The notes: a model not told the origin generated them from the sequence alone. DNA of 64,000 nt from Candidatus Saccharimonadota bacterium (GCA_028288995.1 JAQGHF010000002.1:1-64000); one strand, 5' to 3'; numbered from the stretch's first letter, positions 1 to 7,791 are shown. Program-made: numbers and translations.

Positions 1-2
1 AG

Positions 3-56
3 ACCATGATGCTGTTCCCAGTTGAATTAATTGATGCACTGCGTGACCGTAAATAG
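3..56 (+). CDS. 3' end of an unidentified protein (partial)
   Basis: An open frame enters from the left edge and ends at TAG (54-56). The visible tail reads TMMLFPVELIDALRDRK. This is too short to assign a family. It lies 52 bases upstream of the pilin-like gene on the same strand, so it could belong to a pilus or secretion locus, but that is only a guess from position. Confidence 0.4.
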   Translation, partial: TMMLFPVELIDALRDRK

Positions 57-108
57 TTCTTCTTTTGCTTGACCGAAAAACCGTTATTACTTATAGTTAC
101 GATTAGGA

Positions 109-1131
109 ATGTGGGCACGTATACCTAAAATACAATCAGCGATTGCAACACAACGTGGATTTACCATCGTTGAGCTTTTGATTGTGATCGTCGTCATTGG
201 TATTCTGGCGGCGATTACAATCGTTGCATATAATGGTATCAGCCAGCGAGCTACGAACGCTTCTCTCGTTTCTGATCTTGAGAATGCAGTAAAACGCTTA
301 AAACTTGATCAGATTGATCTGAGTGCGTACCCCGCAACTGTAGCACTTGCAAATAGCGGTGTCGGCTTGAAGGCAAGCGCGGGGACGACGTATCAGTATA
401 CCGTCGACAATTCTGTGAACCCACAGACATTTTGCTTGACGGCCACAAAAGGAACGACAAGTTACTACATCAATAATAACAGTACCCCAGCAAACGGGGC
501 TTGCGCTGGGCATGCAGCCGGTGGCGGTATTGCGATCACAAACCTGCACACTAATCCTGCCCTTGGAACGGACACAACGAACTGGAGTGTCATTAATGCT
601 GCAGGATCAACTGGCACACAAACACGTCAAACGGTTGGTGGTCCAGCAGGGATCGTCAGTACATTCTATCGTGATACAATCACAAGCTCAATTACGGGTA
701 GCCCTCTCCAATTGACGTTCTCGGCAGCAGGTACAGCCGCAGTGCCTGTTTCAGCGAGCAGCGATTACACGATATCTGTATATCTACGTACATCATACGC
801 AATCACCAATGGATTCCGACTAGATGTCGGTCAATACGATAGTGCCGGTACGGGCATCGGTAGTGATTCAGTTGGGACACTAGTGCCAGCGACGGTTAAT
901 GTCTGGCAGCGTGTATCACGGACTTTCACCAGCGCATCAAACGGTGTGTATATACGACCCAAGATCGCATACTCAGGAGGTGCGGGGGCACCAAGCAATA
1001 ACACATTTGATGCGACGGCGGTGCTTATCACTGCAGGTACGACGCTGTATAACTATGGCGATGGCAATTCAAGCGGATGGGCATGGAATGGTGTACTAAA
1101 TAATTCCACTTCATCCGGTCCAGCATTGTAA
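109..1131 (+). CDS. type IV pilin-like protein with large C-terminal beta-rich domain
   Basis: This is a 340-residue exported pilin or pseudopilin. The type III signal is clear: a short basic leader, then RGF with cleavage expected between Gly and Phe (about residues 17-18), Glu at mature position 5 (FTIVE), and a hydrophobic helix of about 20 residues. After a short pilin alpha/beta head, residues from about 180 on form a Ser/Thr/Gly-rich, probably beta-sandwich domain with a pattern like carbohydrate-binding modules (LRTSYAITNGFRLDVGQYD region). Ordinary pilins are 130-180 residues, so this one is about twice normal length. Family knowledge: a prepilin peptidase would process it and the T4P machine assemble it. 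The ligand role of the tail is inference. The TTATAG motif near 91 may be its -10 box. Confidence 0.8.
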   Translation: MWARIPKIQSAIATQRGFTIVELLIVIVVIGILAAITIVAYNGISQRATNASLVSDLENAVKRLKLDQIDLSAYPATVALANSGVGLKASAGTTYQYTVDNSVNPQTFCLTATKGTTSYYINNNSTPANGACAGHAAGGGIAITNLHTNPALGTDTTNWSVINAAGSTGTQTRQTVGGPAGIVSTFYRDTITSSITGSPLQLTFSAAGTAAVPVSASSDYTISVYLRTSYAITNGFRLDVGQYDSAGTGIGSDSVGTLVPATVNVWQRVSRTFTSASNGVYIRPKIAYSGGAGAPSNNTFDATAVLITAGTTLYNYGDGNSSGWAWNGVLNNSTSSGPAL

Positions 1132-1182
1132 CTTCGTGGTGCCGACATATGTGGTACTAAAATCTCGAACTGAAAATATGGG

Positions 1183-1225
1183 CAAAAATAAGAGGGGTCA
1201 GTGAGCTTTTGAACTCACTGACCCC
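1183..1225 (-). terminator. Rho-independent terminator after tRNA-Phe
   Basis: A perfect 12-bp stem (GGGGTCAGTGAG at 1194-1205 with CTCACTGACCCC at 1214-1225) is followed on the minus strand by a T-rich run (TCTTATTTTTG). It sits just downstream of the minus-strand tRNA-Phe. It may also stop pilin transcripts from the other side. Confidence 0.75.
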
Positions 1226-1239
1226 CGAATTATCTATCT

Positions 1240-1315
1240 TGGTGGCTCCTCCCAGACTCGAACTGGGGACACGTGGATCTTCAATCCACTGCTCTACCAA
1301 CTGAGCTAAAGAGCC
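1240..1315 (-). tRNA. tRNA-Phe (GAA)
   Basis: A complete 76-base cloverleaf. The acceptor GGCTCTT pairs with AGGAGCC, the discriminator is A, and CCA is encoded. The anticodon stem GTGGA/TCCAC holds the loop TTGAAGA (anticodon GAA). The D-loop has the normal GG and the T-loop reads TTCGAGT, so tertiary contacts are canonical, unlike two other tRNAs in this window. Confidence 0.97.
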
Positions 1316-1480
1316 AAATCTGGTACTTGAACTATTGTACGCATACAGAGGTGATTTTTCAAGTACAGCCCCCATTCAACCTAGGGTTTTTGTATCTGCC
1401 TCTCATCATACTTTTAATTTACTTCTAATAAGCTTATAGTCAGCAGTAGAACCGGAAAAAGATAAAGGAGAAAAATTGTT

Positions 1481-2116
1481 ATGGTCACAAAAGCATACCC
1501 AGCTCGTCTCGATATTGATTATCCACCGAAGCTTGATCGTTTTACTTCATTTGTTCGCCTTATATGGGCGATTCCCATCCTTGCTATACTGTTTATTATT
1601 ACAGGAACGTCAGGTAATAGCTTTGTGAATGATGCAGGGCAACAAATGTCAAACAATGGAGGGGGAATTGTCGTCGGACTGTTTGTTGTGACACTCCTTT
1701 TGATTGTATTTCGTCAGCGATACCCTCGCTGGTGGTTCAATTTCAATCTAGAACTGAATCGATTTACGATGAGAGTGACGGTCTATCTCCTCCTCCTAAC
1801 AGATCAGTATCCTTCGACTGTTGATGCACAATCAGTGCATCTCGACATAGACTATCCGAATGTAAAGCAAGACCTTAATCGATGGTTGCCACTTGTGAAA
1901 TGGCTGCTGGCATTACCGCACTACATTGTGCTGTTTGTGCTTACGATTGGCGTACTAGGTGCGGTCGTTATCGCCTGGTTTGCAATACTGTTTACTGGTC
2001 GTTACCCGAAGAGTCTTTTTGACTTTGTTGTCGGCGTCAACAGATGGGATCTACGCGTAACTGCCTATGCAATTCTGCTTGTGACCGATCAGTATCCACC
2101 GTTTAGCTTAAAGTAG
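1481..2116 (+). CDS. DUF4389 family membrane protein
   Basis: A 211-residue protein with two DUF4389-like units. Each starts with a xLDIDYPxxxxR motif (residues about 8-18 and 120-130) and continues into hydrophobic segments; about four membrane helices are visible (residues about 27-42, 60-80, 140-165 and a weaker one). The paired NRxxxRVTxYxxLLTDQYP motifs (near 88-108 and 188-208) are typical of the family. Function is unknown. The start is supported by an AAGGAG Shine-Dalgarno 13 bases upstream. Confidence 0.85.
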   Translation: MVTKAYPARLDIDYPPKLDRFTSFVRLIWAIPILAILFIITGTSGNSFVNDAGQQMSNNGGGIVVGLFVVTLLLIVFRQRYPRWWFNFNLELNRFTMRVTVYLLLLTDQYPSTVDAQSVHLDIDYPNVKQDLNRWLPLVKWLLALPHYIVLFVLTIGVLGAVVIAWFAILFTGRYPKSLFDFVVGVNRWDLRVTAYAILLVTDQYPPFSLK

Positions 2117-2171
2117 CACTCTTACCACTCGCTAGGCGCTAATAAAGGTTGATAAAACTACTGTTATTCGC

Positions 2172-2177
2172 TATACT
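2172..2177 (+). promoter_or_regulatory. -10 box of tRNA-Gly
   Basis: TATACT sits 11 bases before the mature tRNA 5' end, the same spacing seen before tRNA-Cys (25115-25120). No convincing -35 box is seen. Confidence 0.55.
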
Positions 2178-2180
2178 TTC

Positions 2181-3749
2181 CTAAGTATGCGGGTGTAGCT
2201 CAGCTGTTAGAGCGCATCCTTGCCAAGGATGAGGCCCAGGGTTAGAGTCCCTGTACCCGCACCAAATATCTGAATTATGAGCCGTTAGGCTCTTTTTCTT
2301 TGCCTCGACGATGGACTTAAAGGGGTCGTTTAGTATATAAGACAGCTTTTTGTCCTTTAATTCAATGTTTGAAAGTAGGTATTCTAGCAACTTCTGTCTT
2401 AGCCCGTCATCGCTCTCTTTAAATAGCTCTTCGGCTCTCTGGGCTAGGTCTAACAGGTAAGAAGCAGTTACTTGGAATGTTTTGTTATCACTTGTTAGCA
2501 ACTTTAGGCGGTCGTTCAGTTCTTGCTGTTTCTTTTCTAGCTCAGTTGCAATTTCATCGTGGAATGTCTGAGTAATACGACCCTCAAGTAAGTCATAGTA
2601 GACCTTACGCATCTTTTCTTTGATTTTATCGTACTCGCTACGGGTCTGCTCGATGCTCTGGGTGAAGTATTGTTGTTGGTCATCGTGGCGATTACGTAGC
2701 TCGTCTATGACTTGTCCGAGCCACTGTTCGGGTATGTGTATAAATCCTACTTCCGACGTAACACCATCTATAATCAGACTTTCTGCTGTATTGGGATTAT
2801 TACACTTAGCATTGGCGCATCGTAGGTAAACTGTATTACGAGCCTTGAATGGCGACACAGCTCGACCGCAGTTGCCACATTTCACTATCTTTTTGAATGT
2901 GTAGTCCTTGCTGTCATACTTAGTTTTTTCGTGCTTACGAACATCACGAACACGTTGAACTTGGTTGTATAAACCACGGCTAATGAGTGGTGGATATTTA
3001 TGCGGATACCGTCTACCGTCGTGAACCATAAATCCACAATAAAACTCGTTATTTAAAATGCGTTCAAGAAATGCCTTGTTCGGTGCTTTACTGCCAGCGA
3101 TATTACTACGAAAGCCCATAGCACCAAGTTCTTTAGCAATTACTGCATAAGACATGCCACGTGCTCGTAGCTCAAATGCTTTTATGACGTAGTGTGCCTT
3201 TACCTCATCAACTTCTATGTCTTTGAGTGGCTTCTGTGCAGTACCGCCTTTCAACACGTTCTTGTAGCCGATAGGAGCACGATGTACCCAGATGCCATCA
3301 CTTAACATTTGTTCAAATCGTCGCTTAACATTATCGCTGATACTATCCGAGTAGTATTTTGCTAATGCCATACCGATGCCAAGCCTGAACCAGTCTGCGG
3401 CTGACGAGCCTTTGTCGATGTAAAGGCTATCATTTGGAAAGTGTAGCTCTATCTTGCCGAACTTAACGAGTTGCTGTAATTCTTTTACTTCTTCTTGGCT
3501 GCTATCGCGTGTCAGGCGGTCTATCTTGTCGAAGACTACGTAGCACAGACCTTTCTGCTGTTTGATATGTTCTACGAGCTTGTTGAACTTTTGACGTACG
3601 TCCTTGTGAGCACTCTCGTCAAACTCGTGGTACTCAGACGGTAATTGTTTTTGTTCTGCATATCGCTCAAGACGCATTTTCTGAGCTGGCAACGCTTTAC
3701 GTTGCTCAACATCTGATACTCGGGCGATTAGAATTAACTTTGTATCCAT
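2181..3749 (-). CDS. large serine recombinase (integrase)
   Basis: A 522-residue site-specific recombinase. Residues 5-150 form the resolvase catalytic domain with R10 and S12 (ARVSDVEQ, S12 the nucleophile) and the downstream DKIDRLTR stretch. About 160-270 matches the Recombinase domain (APIGYKNVL onwards). A zinc ribbon CGNCG...CANAKC sits near 290-315, then a coiled coil (about 355-410). Residues from about 496 are the antisense of tRNA-Gly (RDSNPGP), so the natural C-terminus changes on excision. The start has AAGGAG 12 bases upstream. It is last in a minus-strand operon behind rep. Expected role: integrate and excise the element at tRNA-Gly. Confidence 0.95.
   Translation of the reverse strand: MDTKLILIARVSDVEQRKALPAQKMRLERYAEQKQLPSEYHEFDESAHKDVRQKFNKLVEHIKQQKGLCYVVFDKIDRLTRDSSQEEVKELQQLVKFGKIELHFPNDSLYIDKGSSAADWFRLGIGMALAKYYSDSISDNVKRRFEQMLSDGIWVHRAPIGYKNVLKGGTAQKPLKDIEVDEVKAHYVIKAFELRARGMSYAVIAKELGAMGFRSNIAGSKAPNKAFLERILNNEFYCGFMVHDGRRYPHKYPPLISRGLYNQVQRVRDVRKHEKTKYDSKDYTFKKIVKCGNCGRAVSPFKARNTVYLRCANAKCNNPNTAESLIIDGVTSEVGFIHIPEQWLGQVIDELRNRHDDQQQYFTQSIEQTRSEYDKIKEKMRKVYYDLLEGRITQTFHDEIATELEKKQQELNDRLKLLTSDNKTFQVTASYLLDLAQRAEELFKESDDGLRQKLLEYLLSNIELKDKKLSYILNDPFKSIVEAKKKSLTAHNSDIWCGYRDSNPGPHPWQGCALTAELHPHT
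2189..2264 (+). tRNA. tRNA-Gly (GCC), integration target, unusual U19/A56
   Basis: A 76-base cloverleaf. The acceptor GCGGGTG pairs with TACCCGC, the discriminator is A, and CCA is encoded (2262-2264). The anticodon stem CATCC/GGATG holds TTGCCAA (anticodon GCC). The D-loop is AGCTGTTA, giving T at position 19 where G is near universal. The T-loop is TTAGAGT, giving A at position 56 where C is near universal. The two changes would allow a U-A pair in place of the G19-C56 tertiary pair. An integrative element abuts the 3' end, and the recombinase reading frame on the other strand runs through the whole gene. Confidence 0.95.
2279..2298 (+). terminator. terminator of tRNA-Gly
   Basis: The short hairpin GAGCC-gtta-GGCTC (2279-2292) is followed by TTTTT on the plus strand, 15 bases after the tRNA CCA. 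It lies inside the 3' coding part of the minus-strand recombinase. Confidence 0.7.
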
Positions 3750-3775
3750 AATATATTACTCCTTATAACTTACCA

Positions 3776-4912
3776 TTACTTACCAGTATTTTCAATGTTT
3801 GAAAGGAAGTCTGACATACGTGTGGGTGTAAACCGTTGCAAGGCTTCGTCTATATGCAAGAACGAGGTAAAGCGGTATGCGTCTGGTGGTTTGAGTAAAG
3901 GCTTAATGCGATACCACGCCTGTTTGCCGTATACAGCTTCCAGTACATTTCGTAGACCAACAGCACCAACCTGACTGGTGATAATTAGCCCAGCAACCGC
4001 TGCAAGAGCGGCTTGGGGTGTTACGTTATCGTTCGCTTCAAGATAATTCTGCAATAGCTCATACGGCTCTTTTACGTCTAACGCCAGCATATCTACTGAA
4101 CTTGTTATTTTATTCCAATGCTTTAATAGAACGGCTTGGCACTTTTCTTTTGTGTAGAGGTTCTCAAATGTCCATTTATCTAATTCAGGATAGGCTCGCT
4201 TGATAGATGCTCTACCGACAAAACGTACTTCATATCTGAATACTTCCATCGGTCGGTATTCAGATAAACCCTCAAGTAGGTTGAGCTGCAAGTTGCTATC
4301 TTTTTCAAATGCACGTTTGCCGCTTTTCTTTGCTTTTCGCAGGTCTGCCATTTTGTCGTAAAAGGCTATATCAAGTGAGTTGGTGTGGATATGTACAACG
4401 TGTCCATCACGAAAATCCGTCTTCTGTAAATCATACATTTTACTTACATCTAATTTACCCATCGTATTGAGGATAGTCTGGCAAGATGTGTAATCAAGAA
4501 ATACAATGTTCTTCGACGGATGCCAAGCTGCAATATCAGCGTGGGCAAGTTGTGTCTTAAAGAACCGATGACCGAGTAATTCGTATAAAGACGATTGTAG
4601 TGCCGTCAGTAGAGCTTCAAAATCACTCTCTTTTAGCTCGTCAAAGTTATTGCCGAATAACATTTTAGGTGCTGAAAACTCAACCGCTAATTGATATACC
4701 ACGCCGAACTTTTGTACTCGTTTGTACATTGTTAAGCGTGGCATATACTTACCCATCTTTGCGTAGGTAGGCGACGGGTTAAGATATGTCTTGCCGTAGC
4801 CCCTACTATTCACAAGTTGCTCAAGTGAGATTGGTGAAAACCTGCCGCCATCGAAAATAAGTGGATTATGTACGGGTATCAGTAGCTTTACTGTGTCTAT
4901 CATAATGTTCAT
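3776..4912 (-). CDS. plasmid/phage-type replication initiator (Rep)
   Basis: About 378 residues. The middle (NSLDIAFYDKMADLRKA) carries the FYDK motif seen in phage gene II/X-like and related Rep proteins, followed by FRYEVRF, typical of the same fold. The catalytic tyrosine cannot be assigned with certainty; the Tyr in FYDK is not necessarily it. Family role: nicking at a double-strand origin to start rolling-circle replication. Two starts fit, ATG 4912 (MNIMIDTVKLL) or ATG 4903, both inside the end of the SpoVG-like gene. The recombinase starts 26 bases downstream. Replication of the excised circle is the likely job. Confidence 0.7.
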   Translation of the reverse strand: MNIMIDTVKLLIPVHNPLIFDGGRFSPISLEQLVNSRGYGKTYLNPSPTYAKMGKYMPRLTMYKRVQKFGVVYQLAVEFSAPKMLFGNNFDELKESDFEALLTALQSSLYELLGHRFFKTQLAHADIAAWHPSKNIVFLDYTSCQTILNTMGKLDVSKMYDLQKTDFRDGHVVHIHTNSLDIAFYDKMADLRKAKKSGKRAFEKDSNLQLNLLEGLSEYRPMEVFRYEVRFVGRASIKRAYPELDKWTFENLYTKEKCQAVLLKHWNKITSSVDMLALDVKEPYELLQNYLEANDNVTPQAALAAVAGLIITSQVGAVGLRNVLEAVYGKQAWYRIKPLLKPPDAYRFTSFLHIDEALQRFTPTRMSDFLSNIENTGK

Positions 4913-5177
4913 CACTTCTTTCAAATAATTCAATGCACTTTGCGACAATTGCTTGCTCAATCAATTTGCCAGCTTCTTTGGTTACGGGGTGAAAATAGTT
5001 AAGCTGTCGTGAGCCTATTCGCTTGGTCGGGTACGTTATTCGGTAACTTGTACCGTCTAACAGTTGATGTACACCCAACGAACCAACATAAAGTTGACCG
5101 TCAATTACACAACTTGCAAATGCCACAAGTCCGTCAGTAGGTTTTACTGGCGTAATGTTTACTTCGCTAACGACCAT
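4866..5177 (-). CDS. SpoVG-family DNA/RNA-binding protein
   Basis: 103 residues. The N-terminal 85 match the SpoVG fold: VSEVNITPVKPTDGLVAFA, a central VGSLGVHQL strand, ITYPTKRIG and YFHPVTKEAGKLIEQ at the helix. In Firmicutes and Borrelia SpoVG binds nucleic acid and affects gene expression. In mobile elements it often sits next to replication genes. It is coupled at both ends: its ATG overlaps the stop of the preceding small gene, and its 3' end overlaps rep by about 40 bases. A role in replication control of the element is inference. Confidence 0.75.
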   Translation of the reverse strand: MVVSEVNITPVKPTDGLVAFASCVIDGQLYVGSLGVHQLLDGTSYRITYPTKRIGSRQLNYFHPVTKEAGKLIEQAIVAKCIELFERSDEHYDRHSKATDTRT

Positions 5178-5310
5178 ATTTTTTTCGCTCCTCGGCAGCC
5201 TTTTGATGTTTATTCGTCCAGAGCCACATAGTCATAAGCCAGTCTATGAGCTTACGCAGCGACACTTGTAGTACTTTGAAAATCATTACCATCTTCATCA
5301 TTCCTTTCAT
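5167..5310 (-). CDS. small hydrophobic protein, unknown
   Basis: Up to 47 residues with one hydrophobic helix (MVMIFKVLQVSLRKLIDWLM) and a basic tail ending KKYGR. The stop overlaps the ATG of the SpoVG-like gene by 11 bases, suggesting translational coupling. AAAGGA lies about 9 bases before an internal ATG at 5292, so the true start may be there. It has no family I recognise, and could be a membrane peptide or simply a leader for spoVG translation. Confidence 0.4.
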   Translation of the reverse strand: MKGMMKMVMIFKVLQVSLRKLIDWLMTMWLWTNKHQKAAEERKKYGR

Positions 5311-5464
5311 TACGTTGTTTTTGCTTCTGTGCAAAGTCCATCTGAATAAGCACATCAAAGAAACCTACCAAGTTGTGAACCGCTTGCTCGTTAAGCTCTG
5401 CTCGTTGTGTCTTGGGAGCTTTACCCTTTTGTTGGTTATTCAGTATCTCTTCCACAGTAACCAT
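5252..5464 (-). CDS. small acidic/polar protein of the element, unknown
   Basis: 70 residues (MVTVEEILNNQQKGKAP to STTSVAA), polar, with one predicted helix (AELNEQAVHNLVGFFDVLI). It is first of the short genes leading into spoVG-like, rep and the recombinase. No Shine-Dalgarno is seen; a hairpin with T-run lies just upstream. It overlaps the next small gene. The same-strand order and coding-like composition support it being real, but no function can be offered. Confidence 0.5.
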   Translation of the reverse strand: MVTVEEILNNQQKGKAPKTQRAELNEQAVHNLVGFFDVLIQMDFAQKQKQRNERNDEDGNDFQSTTSVAA

Positions 5465-5465
5465 T

Positions 5466-5491
5466 AAAAAGAATGGCTTATTTAAGCCATT
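5466..5491 (-). terminator. hairpin with T-run between element genes
   Basis: The inverted repeat AATGGCTT/AAGCCATT (5472-5491) is followed on the minus strand by TTTTT (5470-5466). It lies between the stop of the 417-residue unknown and the start of the rep-side operon, so it could end the former or attenuate the latter. Confidence 0.5.
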
Positions 5492-5515
5492 TAAATATGT
5501 GGATAAAGTCAGGAT

Positions 5516-6769
5516 TTACTGATTGAGATATTCAGGATTTACGAAAACCTCGATGCCCTCAAGCACGAGATAATTAGGCATTGTACCGCCTGAGGCAATC
5601 ATCACTTTTTGGTTGAACTGAAATATATAATTGCGTATTTTGTTTATCCAGTCTTGCTCGTCGTTGTTGATACGCTCGCCAAACGCAGCGAGTATCAAGT
5701 CTTCTATATCCCATCGTTTACTCGCTGTTTCTTGTGTAGAAAGTACCGTACGGGCAAACTGTGTTTGTTTTGAGCTAATAGAAACACTGACTTTGTATGA
5801 GCCAATCTGTATTGATGATGTCGAACGCTTGAAACTGACAGTTGATGGGGCTATGAGCATTTGACCTTGCTGATTATCCCGAGCCAATAATTGTTTTCGC
5901 AGCTCCGCTATTTCACGACTGTTTTCGTCTAGCTTGTTTAGGATAAGTTGCATACCTGCTTGATTGGTAAAAGTGATACCTGCGAAAGTGTTAGTTTGCG
6001 TTGCGGTCGCTGAGGCTATGAGAATATCATCATCGGTTGTAACTTCGTCTATTGCAACATCGACACTCTCGGAATGACTAAACTCGATACTCGTTGAGAG
6101 TGAGCCAACATCAAAGGTTAAACCACGTAAGATACGCTCGTGCATATTCTGAAAATCAGCGAACATTGTACGTGCGATAAGAGGTGCTTGAAATGCCTCT
6201 TGGATACCCTTTATAGAGGCAATTAGGCTTTCTGTTGGCATAGTTAGAGCCAAAGACTTTTGTACGGCAGCAAGAGCTGAGAATTGATTTTGGGCAAACG
6301 CTGTACTTTGATAAATTGCCTGTATCGCAGGCATCATCGTTTTTTGTATGTCTAACATTTGAGTAATCGCAGGTTGTGCGGTAAATAGTGTTAATTTCTG
6401 CATATCAGCAACTATTTTCAGCATTGGTGTTGTGTGTATTTGTAGTGCTTTACTAAGGGTCTGTTGAGCTATCAAGGTAGGGGCAACGTACGACTGCATT
6501 ATCTTTGCCATACCACTAAAGTCATACTGACTAGCTATGGCTTCTGTCATCTTTCTCATTTGCTGTCGTGTTTCATCTAATTGCTTTTGCTCAGTAGGAG
6601 TGAGGACGTGTATATCTTTTTCGCTTAACTCTTTGTATTCACGGAGAGTGAGTGAGTTGCCAGTTGCTAGTTTTCTGTTTTTAAAGTCAGCAGCTTTAGA
6701 AACCGTAGGCTCTACGGCTTTTGGCTTATCTTTTTTTGGCTTACGTTTGCGTTTATCCTTGTCGCTCAT
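5516..6769 (-). CDS. unknown helical element protein, 417 residues
   Basis: Not recognised. The N-terminus is very basic (DKDKRKRKPKKDKPK, residues 2-16). Residues about 70-210 are a run of amphipathic helices rich in Ala, Gln, Met and Ile. A short coiled coil follows (LNKLDENSREIAELRKQLL, about 275-293), and the last 75 residues (RWDIEDLILAAFGERI onward) look like a small mixed alpha/beta domain, possibly winged-helix. The start at ATG 6769 (MSDKDKRK) is preferred over upstream ATGs because those overlap the divergent promoter. It is divergent from the excisionase-like gene. A structural or DNA-binding role in the element is possible but unproven. Confidence 0.6.
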   Translation of the reverse strand: MSDKDKRKRKPKKDKPKAVEPTVSKAADFKNRKLATGNSLTLREYKELSEKDIHVLTPTEQKQLDETRQQMRKMTEAIASQYDFSGMAKIMQSYVAPTLIAQQTLSKALQIHTTPMLKIVADMQKLTLFTAQPAITQMLDIQKTMMPAIQAIYQSTAFAQNQFSALAAVQKSLALTMPTESLIASIKGIQEAFQAPLIARTMFADFQNMHERILRGLTFDVGSLSTSIEFSHSESVDVAIDEVTTDDDILIASATATQTNTFAGITFTNQAGMQLILNKLDENSREIAELRKQLLARDNQQGQMLIAPSTVSFKRSTSSIQIGSYKVSVSISSKQTQFARTVLSTQETASKRWDIEDLILAAFGERINNDEQDWINKIRNYIFQFNQKVMIASGGTMPNYLVLEGIEVFVNPEYLNQ

Positions 6770-6802
6770 CACATCTCTCATCACTACAATTGGTAAGTGC
6801 TG

Positions 6803-6808
6803 TATAGT
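6803..6808 (+). promoter_or_regulatory. -10 box of a leaderless promoter
   Basis: TATAGT ends 6 bases before ATG 6815, so transcription would start at or next to the start codon. It lies in the divergent region with the minus-strand gene ending at 6769. Confidence 0.5.
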
Positions 6809-6814
6809 TATAGT

Positions 6815-7018
6815 ATGACACAATCTGGTAAAAGGCTGCCGAAGTTACTGACGCTCAGGGAAACGAGCGAACTGTTGAATTGCCATCCTAATACTTTGAG
6901 GGCTTGGGATAAAAAAGGTTACTTAGTGGCTGTCCGAATTGGGCTACGCAATGATAGACGCTATCGACGAGAAGACATAATGAAAATACTAGATAAGAAT
7001 AAAAACGATAATGTTTAG
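6815..7018 (+). CDS. MerR/excisionase-type HTH protein
   Basis: 67 residues. LLTLRETSELLNCHPNTLRAWDKKGYLVAVRIG is a classic HTH_17/excisionase winged helix: helix-turn-helix (residues about 14-32), then an RYRREDIMKIL wing and helix. Such proteins act as recombination directionality factors or small repressors. In an integrative element with a serine recombinase, an excision or regulatory role is likely. It appears leaderless and overlaps the next gene by 8 bases. Confidence 0.8.
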   Translation: MTQSGKRLPKLLTLRETSELLNCHPNTLRAWDKKGYLVAVRIGLRNDRRYRREDIMKILDKNKNDNV

Positions 7019-7514
7019 TCTTACGATTACGGCAGATACAGTAGCTTGGTATGGTGCTATCTTGGCAACTTTAAGTGCCGCAAAGGTACTCTACGATATA
7101 TGGGGTGATAAAGGCAGACTAGATATTAGCTTTCAAAGAGATATGTTTATCGCTGGTTCTGATGGCGAAAGCCAAGTTCTCATACGAGTTGTAAATAAAA
7201 GCAAAAGACCAACACAAATTACTCACGTTGGTATGCGATTTTATAAAGACTGGGACAAAGCATTATTATTTGCGGGCGAACCTACTCGTAGCTTGAGTGA
7301 ACAAAGTCCAGCGGCTATGTATGTTCAACCACAAAAAGACTTAAACCTTGAAGACTTGTGGTTTGTCTACGTAGTCGATGTTAGGGGCAAAGAACATCAT
7401 CTGTACTGGCGTAGGCTTGGGTTCTTGAAATGGTGGCAATATAAACTCAGGAACAGGCTACGTAAGATGGGCATTCTAAAGAATAAGAAACAGTCAAAAG
7501 CTGCTAAGAAGTAG
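7011..7514 (+). CDS. membrane-anchored unknown protein
   Basis: 167 residues. One hydrophobic segment at the N-terminus (TVAWYGAILATLSAAKVLYDIW, split about 8-29), then a beta-rich domain (VLIRVVNKSKRPTQITHVGMRF) and a strongly basic C-terminus (KNKKQSKAAKK). The pattern 'one helix plus a beta domain with VxNxSxRPxxI' is common in small proteins carried by phages and mobile elements, some with superinfection or defence roles. No specific function is claimed. Cotranscribed with the HTH gene; its ATG lies inside that gene's end. Confidence 0.6.
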   Translation: MFSLTITADTVAWYGAILATLSAAKVLYDIWGDKGRLDISFQRDMFIAGSDGESQVLIRVVNKSKRPTQITHVGMRFYKDWDKALLFAGEPTRSLSEQSPAAMYVQPQKDLNLEDLWFVYVVDVRGKEHHLYWRRLGFLKWWQYKLRNRLRKMGILKNKKQSKAAKK

Positions 7515-7518
7515 TTAG

Positions 7519-7752
7519 CTACACGCCGTCAAAAAAGTCTGATAGCTTGACTTGCAAACTCTTTGAAAGTACTAACAAGGTGCTGAGCTGTGGTGCTCGT
7601 CTACCTTGCTCAATATAGCCAATCGAAACCCTATCTAGTCCCGATATTGCAGCGAGGCTTTCTTGCGTATGACCCTTACGTTTACGTATGTCCTGTATGC
7701 GTTTGCCGAGTTTTAGCTGTAATAGCTTTAGTTCTTTGGTATTTCTTTTCAT
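7519..7752 (-). CDS. Cro/C-type HTH regulator (XRE family)
   Basis: 77 residues from ATG 7752. The HTH_3 domain is complete: KLGKRIQDIRKRKGHTQESLA, then ISGLDRVSIGYIEQGRRAP and LSTLLVLSKSLQVKLSDFF. It is close to restriction-modification controller (C) proteins in size and position. It is divergent from the mod-res operon, with two identical-type palindromes between them (7792-7806 and 7850-7864). Expected role: autoregulation and timing of restriction-modification expression after the element enters a cell. Confidence 0.85.
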   Translation of the reverse strand: MKRNTKELKLLQLKLGKRIQDIRKRKGHTQESLAAISGLDRVSIGYIEQGRRAPQLSTLLVLSKSLQVKLSDFFDGV

Positions 7753-7791
7753 TCTACTGTCCACGCTACGTATATGTGAACAGTTAGACCA

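Noticed and set aside
2181-2264. C-terminal residues of the recombinase as a conserved domain
   Set aside because: They are the antisense translation of tRNA-Gly (RDSNPGP), not selected protein sequence.
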